Notes: generated by a model from the sequence alone, not told the origin. DNA of 64,000 nucleotides from Nocardia terpenica (GCF_013186535.1 NZ_JABMCZ010000002.1:1922001-1986000); one strand, 5' to 3'; positions 16,770 through 26,300 are shown, counted from the first letter of the stretch. A program made the numbers and translations.

Positions 16770-18131
16770 GTTCGTGCGCACCTGCAACCCCGGGTTGTCC
16801 GACAGGACCGCGTTCAGCGGCTGGGCGAACAGTTGGGGGGCGTTGCCGGTGAGGGCGCCGATGAGGTTGGGGATTTCGCAGATCGGGTAGTCGGCGACGG
16901 AGGAGGCGCTGGAGATGCCCAGGGCCTGGGTGCCGCTCACGATCGGGCCGCCGCTGTCGCCGGGCAGCGCGCAGATGTTGGCGGAGAACGCCTGGGTGAG
17001 GTTGCGGTCGCCGACCTCCACGGTCTGGTCGACCGCGTTCACCACGCCGCAGCTGAAGCCGGTGCGGGAGCCCGACTTGCAGACCGGCTGGCCGACCACC
17101 GGCGTGGCCACGCCGGTGATGGCGATCGGACCCGCGCCGGGCACCCGAACCAGGTTGTTGCTGAAGCGATCCTGATTGCCCTGGTCGATGCTCACGATCG
17201 AGTAATCCTGCTCGCCGAGCACCGACTTCGCGAACTCGCCCATCTGGTTGCCGAGGTGATTACCGGGCAGCAGCTCGAACATGCCGGGCGCGTTCGCGCT
17301 ACCGGCGGCCGGGATGTTCGGATCGCAGTGGCCCGCCGTGATGTTCACGACATTGCCGTGGCCGTCGGTGCCGTTGAAGCCCGAGGAGCAGACCAGCTGC
17401 ATGCGGCCCGCCACCGAGGCGAAGGCGTCGCCGGCCGCCACCGGGCCGGAATTGCGCTCACCGGCGATGGGCTTGGCCGCCGCCTCGGACTGCTCCGGTC
17501 CGACCGGCGGCGCGGCCATCACGATCACCCGGGCGGGGTCGACGAAACCGGGCATCGGCAGCCCGGCCTTGTCGACCCGGACGGCGATGCTGTTGTTGAC
17601 GGTGTCGATCACCACACCGCGCACGGCCTTGGCGACGGCCTCCGGCTGGCCGGACAGCCACTGCTGGAAGGCGTTCTTCTCGCCGCGCAGCGAGGTTTCG
17701 CTCTTGGCGACGTCCTTGACCTGGAAACCGGCGTCCTGGGCGGCCTTGCGGGCCTCGTCGAGGCCCTGCCCCTGCGCCAGCGCGACCACGGCCTTGCCGG
17801 CGTCGTCGAGCCAGGCGCCCGCGAACACCTGCGGGAACTGCCGTTGCGCGGAGGTGGCGAAGGCGCCCACCCGCTGAGCCAGATCGGCGCGGTGCAGGTA
17901 CTCCTGCGGTGAGATCTTCAGATCCCGCTGCACCGCCGCGCTGAGCTCGGCCGGAAGGGTCGGCGCCGGGTCCGCGGAAGCCGTTGCCGCCGTAGGCCCT
18001 AGGACCAGGAGCGCCGCCGAGGCGGCGACGGCGGCGTGGCGGAGACGGATGCGCGAGTGTGACCCCGCGCCGGGCGACGACAGACGGATGCGTGGCAGGA
18101 GCATGAGGCGACTATATGGGGTTCGGGCCAT
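16767..18131 (-). CDS. Secreted S1 family serine protease with prodomain (copy A)
   Basis: 454 residues: an N-terminal signal (RIRLRHAAVAASAALLVLG, cleaved near ASA), a prodomain of about 170 residues, and a chymotrypsin-like protease domain. The triad is visible as His in NITAGHCDPN, Asp in EQDYSIVSI and Ser in LPGDSGGPIVSG. Paired cysteines (VCKSGSRTGFSCG, CALPGDSG) match the streptogrisin/alpha-lytic group, in which the prodomain acts as a folding catalyst. The start may be ATG 18131 or ATG 18104, which gives a cleaner signal. It lies 37 bp after copy B's stop. Its own stop codon coincides with the edge of repeat element locus 1. Confidence 0.87.
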   Translation of the reverse strand: MARTPYSRLMLLPRIRLSSPGAGSHSRIRLRHAAVAASAALLVLGPTAATASADPAPTLPAELSAAVQRDLKISPQEYLHRADLAQRVGAFATSAQRQFPQVFAGAWLDDAGKAVVALAQGQGLDEARKAAQDAGFQVKDVAKSETSLRGEKNAFQQWLSGQPEAVAKAVRGVVIDTVNNSIAVRVDKAGLPMPGFVDPARVIVMAAPPVGPEQSEAAAKPIAGERNSGPVAAGDAFASVAGRMQLVCSSGFNGTDGHGNVVNITAGHCDPNIPAAGSANAPGMFELLPGNHLGNQMGEFAKSVLGEQDYSIVSIDQGNQDRFSNNLVRVPGAGPIAITGVATPVVGQPVCKSGSRTGFSCGVVNAVDQTVEVGDRNLTQAFSANICALPGDSGGPIVSGTQALGISSASSVADYPICEIPNLIGALTGNAPQLFAQPLNAVLSDNPGLQVRTN

Positions 18132-18168
18132 TATGCCTACTTGTCGTGAAGTTTGTTTCAGCTAACAG

Positions 18169-19536
18169 TCACCCGGCGTTCGGGCGGGTCCGCACCGTGA
18201 TGCCGGATCCGACACCGCCGCCGGAATCGGCATCGATATCGGCGAGGATCGAGCGAATCGGAATACCGAGCGAGGCGGTGCCGCCGTACTGCGCGAGACC
18301 GATATTCGCCTGTCCGCAGTCGGGGGCGTCGGCCGCATTCGAACCGCTCGTGATGCCCAGCGCCAGCGTGCCGGACACGATCGCGCCGCCGCTGTCGCCG
18401 CCGAGGGTGCAGGCGCTGCTGGCGAAACCGCGGACCGTCTTGGATTGGCCGTCGGTCGTGTACAGCTGGGTCTCCACTCGGTCGGCAACCACGAAACCGC
18501 AGGTGAACGTGGAGGATTGGCCCGACTTGCAGACCGGCGCGCCGGTGACGGGGTCGGCGGTGCCGGTGATGTTCACCGTCGTGCCGTTCGCGCCGCGCAC
18601 CGAGGGCTGGTCCATTCCGGCCCGCACCGCGCGATCGTTCAGCTTGATGATCGAGTAGTCCAGGCCGTTGCTGCCGCCCAATTTGGCGCCGATGAACGAG
18701 CCGACCTGCGGGCTGGACTTCAGGTCGTGCACGTTCGGCACCCACACACCGGCCTTGTCGTCGGCCTTGTCGACATTCGGATCGCAGTGTCCGGCACTGA
18801 TATTCAGCGCGTTACCGGCCGCGTCGACGCTGTTGAAGCCGAACGAGCACACGTCGACCGACTTCAGCGCCGAATCGTCCAGGCTGGTGGGCGCGCTGAT
18901 GTAGGTGTCGCCGCCCATCGGGCGCCGCTCGATCGGGCCGCCGCCGCCCGGCGACAGCACCACCTTCACATTGGCGATGAGCGTGGGCAGGTTCAGCATG
19001 TGCCCGGCCGGGGTGTTGGCCACGCTCAGCACCAGCTGGCTGTCCAGGAAATCGATGGCCACCGAATTGATCGCCGAGGAGATTTCGCGCGGCAGCCCGT
19101 TGATCCACTGGGTGAGCTGATCGAGCGAACCCTCCAGATTGTCGGCGGAGATCGGCGCCAGGCGGGTCTGATATCCGTCCGAATTCGCGATCCGGGCGGC
19201 GTCCAGCGAGGTGACCGCCATGACCGGCTTGCCGTCGGCGCCCAGCCAGGCGCCGGCGAAGGCGTCGGGGCGCTCGGTGCGGAATTCGCGGGCGTAGTCG
19301 CGCAGCTGCTGGGCGCGCGCCGCCCGATCGAGGTATTCGGCGGGGGTCATCTTCAGATCGCGCGAAATCGCCTGCGCCAGTTCCGGGGGCAGCTGGTCCG
19401 CGGACAGCTGGGTCGCCGGGCCGGACGGACTCGCCGAGGCGGGTGCGGAGCCGAGCAGGGGGCCGAGGAGGACGGTCGAGGCGCACGCGAGAGCGGCGGC
19501 TTTGACCGTGGCGCGACGCGCCGACAACTTGCGCAT
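18169..19536 (-). CDS. Secreted S1 family serine protease with prodomain (copy B)
   Basis: 455 residues with the same layout as the downstream copy A: signal peptide (ATVKAAALACASTVLLG, cleaved near ASA), prodomain to about residue 200, and a protease domain. The triad is His in NISAGHCDPN, Asp in GLDYSIIKL and Ser in LGGDSGGAIVSG; disulfide cysteines lie in VCKSGQSSTFTCG and CTLGGDSG. The ATG at 19536 follows GAAGGGA. Divergence from copy A is substantial in the prodomain, so the duplication is older than that of the LPMO pair. The two genes are 37 bp apart and probably co-transcribed. The substrate is not inferable. Confidence 0.87.
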   Translation of the reverse strand: MRKLSARRATVKAAALACASTVLLGPLLGSAPASASPSGPATQLSADQLPPELAQAISRDLKMTPAEYLDRAARAQQLRDYAREFRTERPDAFAGAWLGADGKPVMAVTSLDAARIANSDGYQTRLAPISADNLEGSLDQLTQWINGLPREISSAINSVAIDFLDSQLVLSVANTPAGHMLNLPTLIANVKVVLSPGGGGPIERRPMGGDTYISAPTSLDDSALKSVDVCSFGFNSVDAAGNALNISAGHCDPNVDKADDKAGVWVPNVHDLKSSPQVGSFIGAKLGGSNGLDYSIIKLNDRAVRAGMDQPSVRGANGTTVNITGTADPVTGAPVCKSGQSSTFTCGFVVADRVETQLYTTDGQSKTVRGFASSACTLGGDSGGAIVSGTLALGITSGSNAADAPDCGQANIGLAQYGGTASLGIPIRSILADIDADSGGGVGSGITVRTRPNAG

Positions 19537-19708
19537 GAAGTCCCTTCGTCAGGCACCCGGTGGTGTGCCATTAGCTCCGCAGGCCGGTAACCCGTTGTGC
19601 GGCAACGACCCTCGTTCAGAGCAGACCGATCGCCCGGTGGCGGATCCGGAGATACCGGTTCAGCGCATCACTTTAGGCCACAAATGGGCGAAGTTCGCTA
19701 CGAAATGA

Positions 19709-20893
19709 TCACGGTGTTCGGACCTGCGGGATCTCCAGCCCCGGCGGCAGCGGGAAGCCGTCGTTGTACGGGTCGTAGGGATCGAAGGGGTTGTCGGGCA
19801 CCGTGGGTGGCCGCCGCGGTGTGCTGGTGCGGGAACGCCGCGGGGTGGTGGTCGGTGTGGTCGTGGGGGTGGTGGTCGTGCTGGGTGTCGTCGGCTCCGG
19901 GGTCGTGGTGGGCGGCGGCGGTGTGGTCGTCGGCTCGGGTGTGTCGGTGGTGGTGATCGGGGCGGGGACGGTGGTGGTGACCGGAGGCGGCGCGACGAAG
20001 ACCGGCGGGGGCGGCGGGGCGGGGGGCGGCGTGGTGACGGTGAGCTCGGAGCGCGCGTCCGGGGTCGGGGCCGGAGGGGGTGTGGCGCCGTGGAACAGCG
20101 TGCCCACCAGGATGCCGCCGATCACGATTCCGGCCGTCGCCGCGCCCGCGATCAGCAGCGGGATGCGGCGATTGCGCTGTGCCGGTTCGGGTGTCGCCGT
20201 CGGGGCGGGGGCCTCGGTAACGACCGCGGTCTCCCCGGCGACCGGGACGGCCACCGGAATCGCCGCCGAGTACGCCTGCACCGTCGTCTCCGGTGTCGGC
20301 AGGGCGGGCAGCACATCCGTGGCCACCATGGCGTTCTCGGAGGTGGTGGGGTCGGGCGGCGCGCTGCCGGCGGGGGTGGCCAGCACCGCCGCGAGGGCCG
20401 CGCGCGCCGCGTCGTGCGCGTAGCCGCGGCCCGAACTTTCCTCGGAGCCGGGCAGATCGGCCTCGCTGACCAGCACCACCGAGCGCAAGCCGAGGTAGTC
20501 CAGGGCATCGCGCAGGGCGCGCACCTGCGGTTGCGGCCAGTCGGCGGGGTGGGTGGCGTAGAACTCGGCCGCGCCCTCGAGGTATTCGGCGGCCAAATTG
20601 ATCAGGCAGAACAGGGCCGTCGCCACCAGATCCTCGGCGCGGTACGCCTCGCCGTCGTCGACCGGGATGCCCGCCGGATCGCCGACCGCCGCGAAGAAGC
20701 CGGTGATGGAGTGGGTGTGCCCGGCGGGGGCCGCGCCGCCGAGCGCGGTGTCGCCGTCGTCGGACATGTGCAGGACCGAGTCGCGGACGATATAGCGGGG
20801 TTCCGGCGAGTCCTCGTCGAGCTCGCCGCTGCCGGTGACGATCGCGGCGATGCACTCGTCCTCGGCGATGCGTAGGCCCACCCCTGTGGCCAT
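19709..20893 (-). CDS. Degenerate Hsp70-like membrane protein, third gene of the regulator operon
   Basis: 394 residues. The N-terminal 190 residues resemble only subdomain I of an Hsp70/actin fold: GLRIAEDECIAAIV at the phosphate-1 position and RALRDALDYLGLRSVVLVSEA where Hsp70 has its first-lobe helix and strand. The phosphate-2 and adenosine motifs are missing, so ATP binding is unlikely. A membrane helix (IPLLIAGAATAGIVIGGILVG, about residues 238-260) is followed by a tail of Pro/Thr runs probably outside the membrane. The ATG at 20893 has GAGG upstream and lies 58 bp after the LuxR gene's stop. With the genes at 20951 and 24427 it makes a three-gene leftward unit divergent from iniBAC. 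Confidence 0.75.
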   Translation of the reverse strand: MATGVGLRIAEDECIAAIVTGSGELDEDSPEPRYIVRDSVLHMSDDGDTALGGAAPAGHTHSITGFFAAVGDPAGIPVDDGEAYRAEDLVATALFCLINLAAEYLEGAAEFYATHPADWPQPQVRALRDALDYLGLRSVVLVSEADLPGSEESSGRGYAHDAARAALAAVLATPAGSAPPDPTTSENAMVATDVLPALPTPETTVQAYSAAIPVAVPVAGETAVVTEAPAPTATPEPAQRNRRIPLLIAGAATAGIVIGGILVGTLFHGATPPPAPTPDARSELTVTTPPPAPPPPPVFVAPPPVTTTVPAPITTTDTPEPTTTPPPPTTTPEPTTPSTTTTPTTTPTTTPRRSRTSTPRRPPTVPDNPFDPYDPYNDGFPLPPGLEIPQVRTP

Positions 20894-20950
20894 CCTCTGT
20901 ACCTCGCTTCGGTGTCAGTGGCGGCGCTTCCGCGACGCCCCGCACCGGCG

Positions 20951-23900
20951 TCACACGAGCAGCGAACCGTGTCCCATGGCGCGGAGCATCGACAATAACT
21001 CCGATCGGGAACCGGCTCCGATTCGACGCCGGATTCGCGCGACATGATGCTCCACCGTCTTCGACGAGATGTACAGTCTCGCGCCGATTTCTCGGTATGT
21101 CAGTCCCAGCAGCACCAATTCGGCTACCTCGCGCTCGCGTTCGCTGAGGACGGCGTCGACGACGGGTGCGGGTTTCGGCGGCGCGGGCTCGGCCGGGTCG
21201 GCGGGTCGTGCCGCGCGCGGCGATGGGCGGGCCTCGGCGCGCACCGTGCGGGCGAGCTTGAGCAGCACCGTCGCGGTCGCCGAATCCCCAGCCGCCAGCG
21301 CGGCCTCGCTGGCCAGGCGGGCGGCGTCCCAGCTCAGGCCGATCCCGGCCAGGCGGCGGACCGCGGCGCTGACCTCCTCGGGGTCGACCTGGCCGCGCAG
21401 CACCAGCACCCAGGTGCGGCCCGCGTCGGCGAGGACGGCGGCGTGCGGGTCGCCCGCCGCGGCGGCGGCCTTCAATTGCCGTGCGGGCGACAGCAATTCG
21501 TCGGGGCGCTCGTGTGCGATGGCGGCCTGCAGCGCGTACCAGTGGAAGGCGTTCGCCCAGGCCGGGGGATTGTGCAAGCGGCGCAACAGCTCTCGCGCGG
21601 CGTCGACCAGCCCCGCGATCCGCCCCTCGTCACGCAGCCGAATCCCCGCCAGCCACAGCTCGCCGATCGGCAGCAGCGTCAGCAGATCCACGCCGACGTC
21701 GTCGAAGAGCGGTGCCGCGGCCTGCCAGGCCAAAGTCAGCGCGCTGTGATCCCCGCCGCGCCGGGCCAACCCGACGGCAACCCCGTGCGCGAGCAGCCGG
21801 TCGCGAGTGGACAGCGTGTCCGGATGCACGGCATCCACGCAGGACCCAGCCTCCTGCTCGTCCCCACCCAGCATGGCCACCCACGCCGACAACACCAGCA
21901 GATGCCCACTCGCCGAAGAACCGTTGGCCCGCCCCACCACCGAGCGCCCGCCCCGCAACGCATCCAGCGCGCGCCGCGGTTCACCCATGCTCAGGCACAA
22001 CAGCGCGGCAAGCGACACGGGGGTGACGGGGAGAAATCGGTCGGCGGTCTCGGTGCGAGCGACCTGAATGAGCGCCGCCGCAGCAGCGGTCCTGCCGGTC
22101 TCGGAGGTTGTGGCTCGCGCATCCGTCGCTGAAGTTGATACTCGCGCGTCTGCCTCGGAGATCGCGGCCCACTTGCCCGTTGCCGATGTCGTTGTTGGCG
22201 TGCTTGTTTCGGGTGTCGTGGCTTGTGTGTCCGTTGCCGAGGTGGTCGCTCGCGTGTCTCTTTCGGGCGTCGTGGCCCGCGTGTCTGTTGCTGAAGCCGT
22301 TGCTTGCGCGCCTGCCCTGGAGGTTGTGGCCCACGTGCCCGTTGCCGATGTTGTCGCTTGCGTGCTTGTTTCGGGTGTCGTGGCCTGTGTGTCCGTTGCC
22401 GAAGTGGTCGCTCGTGTGCCTCTTCCGGGTGTCGTGGCCCGTGTGCCCGTCGCTGAAGTTGTTGCTCGCGTGTTTGTCTCGGGTGCCGTGGCTCGTGTGT
22501 CCGTTGCCGAGGTGGTCGCTCGCGTGTCTCTTTCGGGTGTCGTGGCCCGTGTGCTTGTCTCGGAAGTAGTTGTTCGTGCGGTCTCCGGCATCGCCGTTCC
22601 GGCGCTGGTTTCCGCGGTCAGCGCCCCCGCGCTGGACGCGTCGGCGGAAGTCCCGCTTGTCCTCTCGGAGTGAGTCCCGCTTGTCAGCTCGGCGTCGTTC
22701 CCTCGCGTCATTCCGGCACGCGTTCCACTTGTTGCCTCTGTGTGGTTTCCGCCTACCGTCCCGGTGTGGGTCTCGCTCGTTGTCCTGGTGTGGGTCTCGC
22801 TTGTCGTCGCGGCGTCGGTGCCGCTTGTTGTTCCGGTGTGGATGCCGATTGTCATCCCGGCGTGGTTCCCTCTTGTCGTCCCGGCGTCGTGCTCCCTCGT
22901 CATCCCGGCGTGTTTGTTCGTCATCCCGGCGTGCTCTTGGCCGGGATCTCCTGTAACAGGGGGGATTCCGGACACAAGCAAGACGGAATGGTGGGGAGGA
23001 GCTTCGACTGTGTGCTCGGTTTCCGAGGTCGTTGTGTCAGTGGGGGGTTTCGAAGTGTTTGTCTCCGTGTTGGGTTCGGGGGTGGTGGTGCTGGTGAGGG
23101 AGCGGGAGAGGGCGGTGGCGATCAGTTCTGCGCGGGTGGTGGCTTCGGTGGGGGGCCAGTGGGGGGCGGAGGTCGACAGGGATCGGGCTTGGGCTACCTC
23201 GCCTGCGAGGTACAGCACCGTCGCGCCGATTGCCCAGTCGGGGCCCACGCGTTGCGGGCCCAGCCAGGTGTACAGCTGGGCGGCGCGGGCGGTCAGCCCG
23301 CGTCGGGTCCACACTCCCGCGCAGATTCGTACGGCGGCGGCCAATTCCGCAGGGGCGGCGTCGGGGCGGGCCAGGATCGGCTCGGCCAGGCGCAGCGCGG
23401 TGTCGCCGTCGCCGGATCGGGCGGCGGCCTCGGCCCAGCCGAGCGCGACATCGTCGGGATCGGACCCGCTCGCGGCGGCCGCGGCGTAGTAGCGGACCGC
23501 CTCGTCGCCCGCCCGGCGCGCTGCGGCACACAGGAATTCGGCGAGGCGGGGATCGCGGACCCCGGACTCGGCCAGCAGCAGCGCGGTGTGGTCGCGCAGC
23601 AGCTCGGCGTCCAGGCGCGCCTGCAGCAGTCGGCGCTGCACCGCCAGGTAGCGGCGGTCGCCGACCAGCGTGCGCAGCGGGGCGACGGCGGGGGCTAGCA
23701 ACAGATCGGCGTCGGTCACCAGGGCGCTGGCGCGGGCGCGGTCGATGAGATGCATGGCGGCCTCGGGCTCGACGCCCAGCACCTCGGTGAGTTCGCCGGG
23801 GTCCAGGCCGGTTCCGGTCCCGGCGACGACGAACGCCTCCAGCAGTTCCGGATCGGTATCGTCGAGCAACCGCCGGGCCCAGGCGGTGACCGCGGCATCC

Positions 23901-24418
23901 ACCGCCTCTATACCGGCATCGAGCCGGGCGGCGCAGGCGGCGGACAGGGCGGCCACCACGCCGCCGTGAATGCCCGCGGTCTGACGGTGGATGTGCTGAG
24001 CGACGGTGCGCGGCACCATCATTCCCAGCTCGCGGGCGAACGGCGCGATATCGGCCGCGCCGAGGGCACGCAGCTCCACCACCCGGCCGCGCCGCGACAC
24101 CGCGTCGGCGAGGGTGCGCAGCGCCGGGCAGTGCGGGCTCGGACGGGTCGCGATCACGACGGTCTCGGTGGCGGATTCGACTGTGGCGCGGAGCTTTTCC
24201 AGCTCCGCCGCGGGCAGGGTGTGGGCATCGTCGACGATGCGCCCCTGGATTCCGTTGTCCCGCAAGCGCTGTCGAATCGCGGCGAGCAGGGTGGACTTGC
24301 CGGTGCCGGAGCGGCCCCGGATCAGATAGACATGCGGTTCCGGATGGGAACCGAGCTCTCGGACGATTTCTCGTGCGCCCGGCAGGGTTTCGAGCGCGAC
24401 GGCAATGGTGGCGACCAC
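20951..24418 (-). CDS. iniR: AAA-ATPase LuxR-type regulator, IniR (Rv0339c)-like, with repeat insertion
   Basis: 1155 residues. The N-terminal P-loop ATPase has Walker A GRSGTGKST at about residues 34-42 and IVDDAH as a Walker-B-like strand; helical repeats follow. The C-terminal LuxR/FixJ helix-turn-helix is LSEREREVAELVLLGLTYRE and the recognition helix SSKTVEHHVARIRRR. Rv0339c, the M. tuberculosis protein at this map position and of about 830 residues, has been reported as the iniBAC regulator IniR. The extra length here is explained by about 350 low-complexity residues from about 440 to 790, encoded by tandem 24-bp and 27-bp repeats that begin in a copy of the window's dispersed palindromic element (22923-22947). 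The frame stays open throughout. The GTG start at 24418 is 8 bp after the Hsp70-like gene's stop. Whether the repeats leave the protein functional is unknown. Confidence 0.85.
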   Translation of the reverse strand: MVATIAVALETLPGAREIVRELGSHPEPHVYLIRGRSGTGKSTLLAAIRQRLRDNGIQGRIVDDAHTLPAAELEKLRATVESATETVVIATRPSPHCPALRTLADAVSRRGRVVELRALGAADIAPFARELGMMVPRTVAQHIHRQTAGIHGGVVAALSAACAARLDAGIEAVDAAVTAWARRLLDDTDPELLEAFVVAGTGTGLDPGELTEVLGVEPEAAMHLIDRARASALVTDADLLLAPAVAPLRTLVGDRRYLAVQRRLLQARLDAELLRDHTALLLAESGVRDPRLAEFLCAAARRAGDEAVRYYAAAAASGSDPDDVALGWAEAAARSGDGDTALRLAEPILARPDAAPAELAAAVRICAGVWTRRGLTARAAQLYTWLGPQRVGPDWAIGATVLYLAGEVAQARSLSTSAPHWPPTEATTRAELIATALSRSLTSTTTPEPNTETNTSKPPTDTTTSETEHTVEAPPHHSVLLVSGIPPVTGDPGQEHAGMTNKHAGMTREHDAGTTRGNHAGMTIGIHTGTTSGTDAATTSETHTRTTSETHTGTVGGNHTEATSGTRAGMTRGNDAELTSGTHSERTSGTSADASSAGALTAETSAGTAMPETARTTTSETSTRATTPERDTRATTSATDTRATAPETNTRATTSATGTRATTPGRGTRATTSATDTQATTPETSTQATTSATGTWATTSRAGAQATASATDTRATTPERDTRATTSATDTQATTPETSTPTTTSATGKWAAISEADARVSTSATDARATTSETGRTAAAAALIQVARTETADRFLPVTPVSLAALLCLSMGEPRRALDALRGGRSVVGRANGSSASGHLLVLSAWVAMLGGDEQEAGSCVDAVHPDTLSTRDRLLAHGVAVGLARRGGDHSALTLAWQAAAPLFDDVGVDLLTLLPIGELWLAGIRLRDEGRIAGLVDAARELLRRLHNPPAWANAFHWYALQAAIAHERPDELLSPARQLKAAAAAGDPHAAVLADAGRTWVLVLRGQVDPEEVSAAVRRLAGIGLSWDAARLASEAALAAGDSATATVLLKLARTVRAEARPSPRAARPADPAEPAPPKPAPVVDAVLSEREREVAELVLLGLTYREIGARLYISSKTVEHHVARIRRRIGAGSRSELLSMLRAMGHGSLLV
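22060..22947. repeat. Dispersed palindromic repeat, locus 2, expanded inside the regulator gene
   Basis: The core is at 22923-22947 (ATCCCGGC, 9 nt, GCCGGGAT). From it, about twelve 24-bp units containing GCCGGGATGACG-like sequence run to about 22680 and encode eight-residue units such as AGMTREHD. They pass into about seventeen 27-bp units (about 22060-22580) encoding nine-residue units such as TRATTSATD and TRATTPERD. All units keep the frame of the regulator gene on the minus strand. Confidence 0.85.
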
Positions 24419-24426
24419 GACTGTCC

Positions 24427-26049
24427 TCAGCCCCCCGTATGGGGGATTACCCGGCCCGGCGCCTGGAGGACGGTGCCGAGGGTGTTACCCGCCTGGTCCA
24501 GGCCGCCGTTCAGGGTGTTTCCCAGATCGGGGGCTGGCCGGTCGGGCGGGGGTGGGGCGGTCGGTGGCTGTGGTACGGGGGCCGGGGCGGGTGGGTTCGG
24601 TTGTGGGGCAGGGGAACCCGGGGATGCGGCGGGGTTGGGCGCGTCGGGTGCGGGCTGGTTGGGCGCCGCCGTCGGTGCCGGCGATCCCGGGGGATCGGCG
24701 GCCGCGTTGCCGGTGGGTTGAATCGCTCCGGTCGCGCCGTGGGTGGTCGCGGCACCGACCGCCGGGGCGATCGCGGGGGAGGCGTGGCCCGCGGCGGGTT
24801 GTGCGGTAGGGGCCGGGGGCGCGCTCGTCGAAGGGGCGGTGGTCCGGGGTGTGGACTGGGTCGAAGTGCCCAGGGCCAGGGTGCCGGTGGTCAACGCGGC
24901 GACCACTGCCACGGCGCCGCCGACCAGAGTGGCACGCTGCCAGGTTCGGAGCCTGCGCGGTTCGGGTTGCCGCGGGAGTGGGGGCAGGATCGGGTTGCGT
25001 TCCGGCGGCGGGATCGGCGTCGAATCCGGCTGGGGGACAATCGGAGTCGGCCGGGCGGCGAGTGGCGCGGCGTTTGCCGGGGGCTCGGCGAGTAGATCGC
25101 TCGCCAGCAGGGCGGCCCCCCGCGCGGCGGTGTGGGCGGGGTCCGGGGCGGTGCGGACGGGCAAGCCGAACTCCGTCGACAGCAACTCGGTGAGCAGGGG
25201 GATCGATCCGCCGCCGCCCGTCAGCAGGATTCCGCCCACCGCGTCGCGGGACAGACCGGCGCGCCGCAGGGCTTCGTGCACGAGTGTCAGCGATCGAGAC
25301 AGCGGGTCGCGCAGCAGGTCTTCGAGTTCGTCGCGGACCAGGCGGATGTCGCGAACGGTACCGGGCGGGCCCGGCAATCGGACCGGGATTGTTGTCACGG
25401 TATTTCCGGAAAGGTCTTCCTTCGCTTTCTTGCAGCGATGGCGGAGGGCGGACAATTCGCTTTCGATGATCGGGTCGAACGGATCGAAATCGTTATCTTC
25501 CAGACTGTTTGCCAGCACGTAGCGCATGGTCAGGAGATCGAATTCCGAACCGGCGATCCCTGCGTCGCGCAGCGGTTCGGCCAGCAGGCTCGGGCGGGGG
25601 CCGGTGCCGACCACCGCGACGCTCACGCCGGTGGCGCCCAGGTCGTAGACGACCACGGGCGCGGTGGCGGGGTGGTTTCGCAGCGCCGCGATCGGCTCCG
25701 GGACCAGCGTGACCGCGCCGAGGCCCGCGCGATCCAGGGCCGCGCGCTGGGCGTCGACGGTGTGCCGCGACCACCACGCCGGGTAACCGGCGACGGTGCG
25801 CGCGGGCGACAGGTCGGCGACGGCGCCGCCGATCACCCTCGCCACCAGGTCGGCGGCGGCGATCGAGGTGCCGTCGGCGGTGAGGATGTCCACGGGGTCC
25901 CCCACCCGGGACAGGAAGTCTTCCGAGGCCGTCGGTGCCGGTTCCGGCGGGCGCGTGTGCACGTGCGCCTCGTCGCATCCCCCCGAAGTCGTCACGGCGA
26001 CCGTGATCGACGACCCGACGGTGATACCGAGCGCCAGGCCCTGAGTCAT
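24427..26049 (-). CDS. Hsp70-like ATPase-domain membrane protein
   Basis: 540 residues, the most complete Hsp70-like member in the window. GLALGITVGSSITVAV is the phosphate-1 region, VVVYDLGATGVSVAVVG (about residues 132-148) phosphate-2, LLTGGGGSIPLLTELLS and ARGAALLAS the adenosine motif. The middle segment LRHRCKKAKEDLSGN matches the Hsp70 lobe-II helix (REAAEKAKIELSS in this window's DnaK). No substrate-binding domain follows; instead a membrane helix (about residues 372-395) leads to a long Pro/Ala-rich tail. The ATG at 26049 begins the leftward unit that continues with the IniR-like gene 8 bp later, and is divergent from iniB. Nucleotide binding looks plausible here. A sensory or scaffolding role next to the regulator is inference. 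Confidence 0.82.
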   Translation of the reverse strand: MTQGLALGITVGSSITVAVTTSGGCDEAHVHTRPPEPAPTASEDFLSRVGDPVDILTADGTSIAAADLVARVIGGAVADLSPARTVAGYPAWWSRHTVDAQRAALDRAGLGAVTLVPEPIAALRNHPATAPVVVYDLGATGVSVAVVGTGPRPSLLAEPLRDAGIAGSEFDLLTMRYVLANSLEDNDFDPFDPIIESELSALRHRCKKAKEDLSGNTVTTIPVRLPGPPGTVRDIRLVRDELEDLLRDPLSRSLTLVHEALRRAGLSRDAVGGILLTGGGGSIPLLTELLSTEFGLPVRTAPDPAHTAARGAALLASDLLAEPPANAAPLAARPTPIVPQPDSTPIPPPERNPILPPLPRQPEPRRLRTWQRATLVGGAVAVVAALTTGTLALGTSTQSTPRTTAPSTSAPPAPTAQPAAGHASPAIAPAVGAATTHGATGAIQPTGNAAADPPGSPAPTAAPNQPAPDAPNPAASPGSPAPQPNPPAPAPVPQPPTAPPPPDRPAPDLGNTLNGGLDQAGNTLGTVLQAPGRVIPHTGG

Positions 26050-26300
26050 TCGAGAACCCCTGTTCGCAAAGATGTGTGGTCGTCTCGACCTACCGTGCGT
26101 GTCGGTTGCTGGGAGATGTTCGTTACCGAGATGCGGAGAGGTGTGGGGGAATTCCCCTAATGCGGTGTTTGCCCCTACTCGGGCTGCCTTCGATATCGGG
26201 GGGATTCACCCCGTTCCCCGTAACGGTCGGTCTTCCTAGCGTGAAAGGAAATACGACACCGCGGATCGCCGACGATCCGCCGATCCAGGAGACATGTGCG
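26050..26300. promoter_or_regulatory. Divergent promoter region between hsp70-like unit and iniB
   Basis: A 251-bp shared control region. It contains a perfect 12-bp palindrome GGGGAATTCCCC (26146-26157) and GGGG-ATTCA-CCCC (26200-26212), plus CCCCTA repeats at 26154 and 26172. Their symmetry and placement between the IniR-like operon and iniB make them candidate binding sites for the LuxR-type regulator. AGGAGA just before 26301 is the iniB ribosome-binding site. I cannot place -10/-35 boxes securely. Confidence 0.5.

Noticed and set aside
22068..22673. 201-residue plus-strand frame of Val/Ala repeats
   Set aside because: It is the antisense of the tandem repeats inside the regulator gene; it arises because the 27-bp period keeps every frame open.
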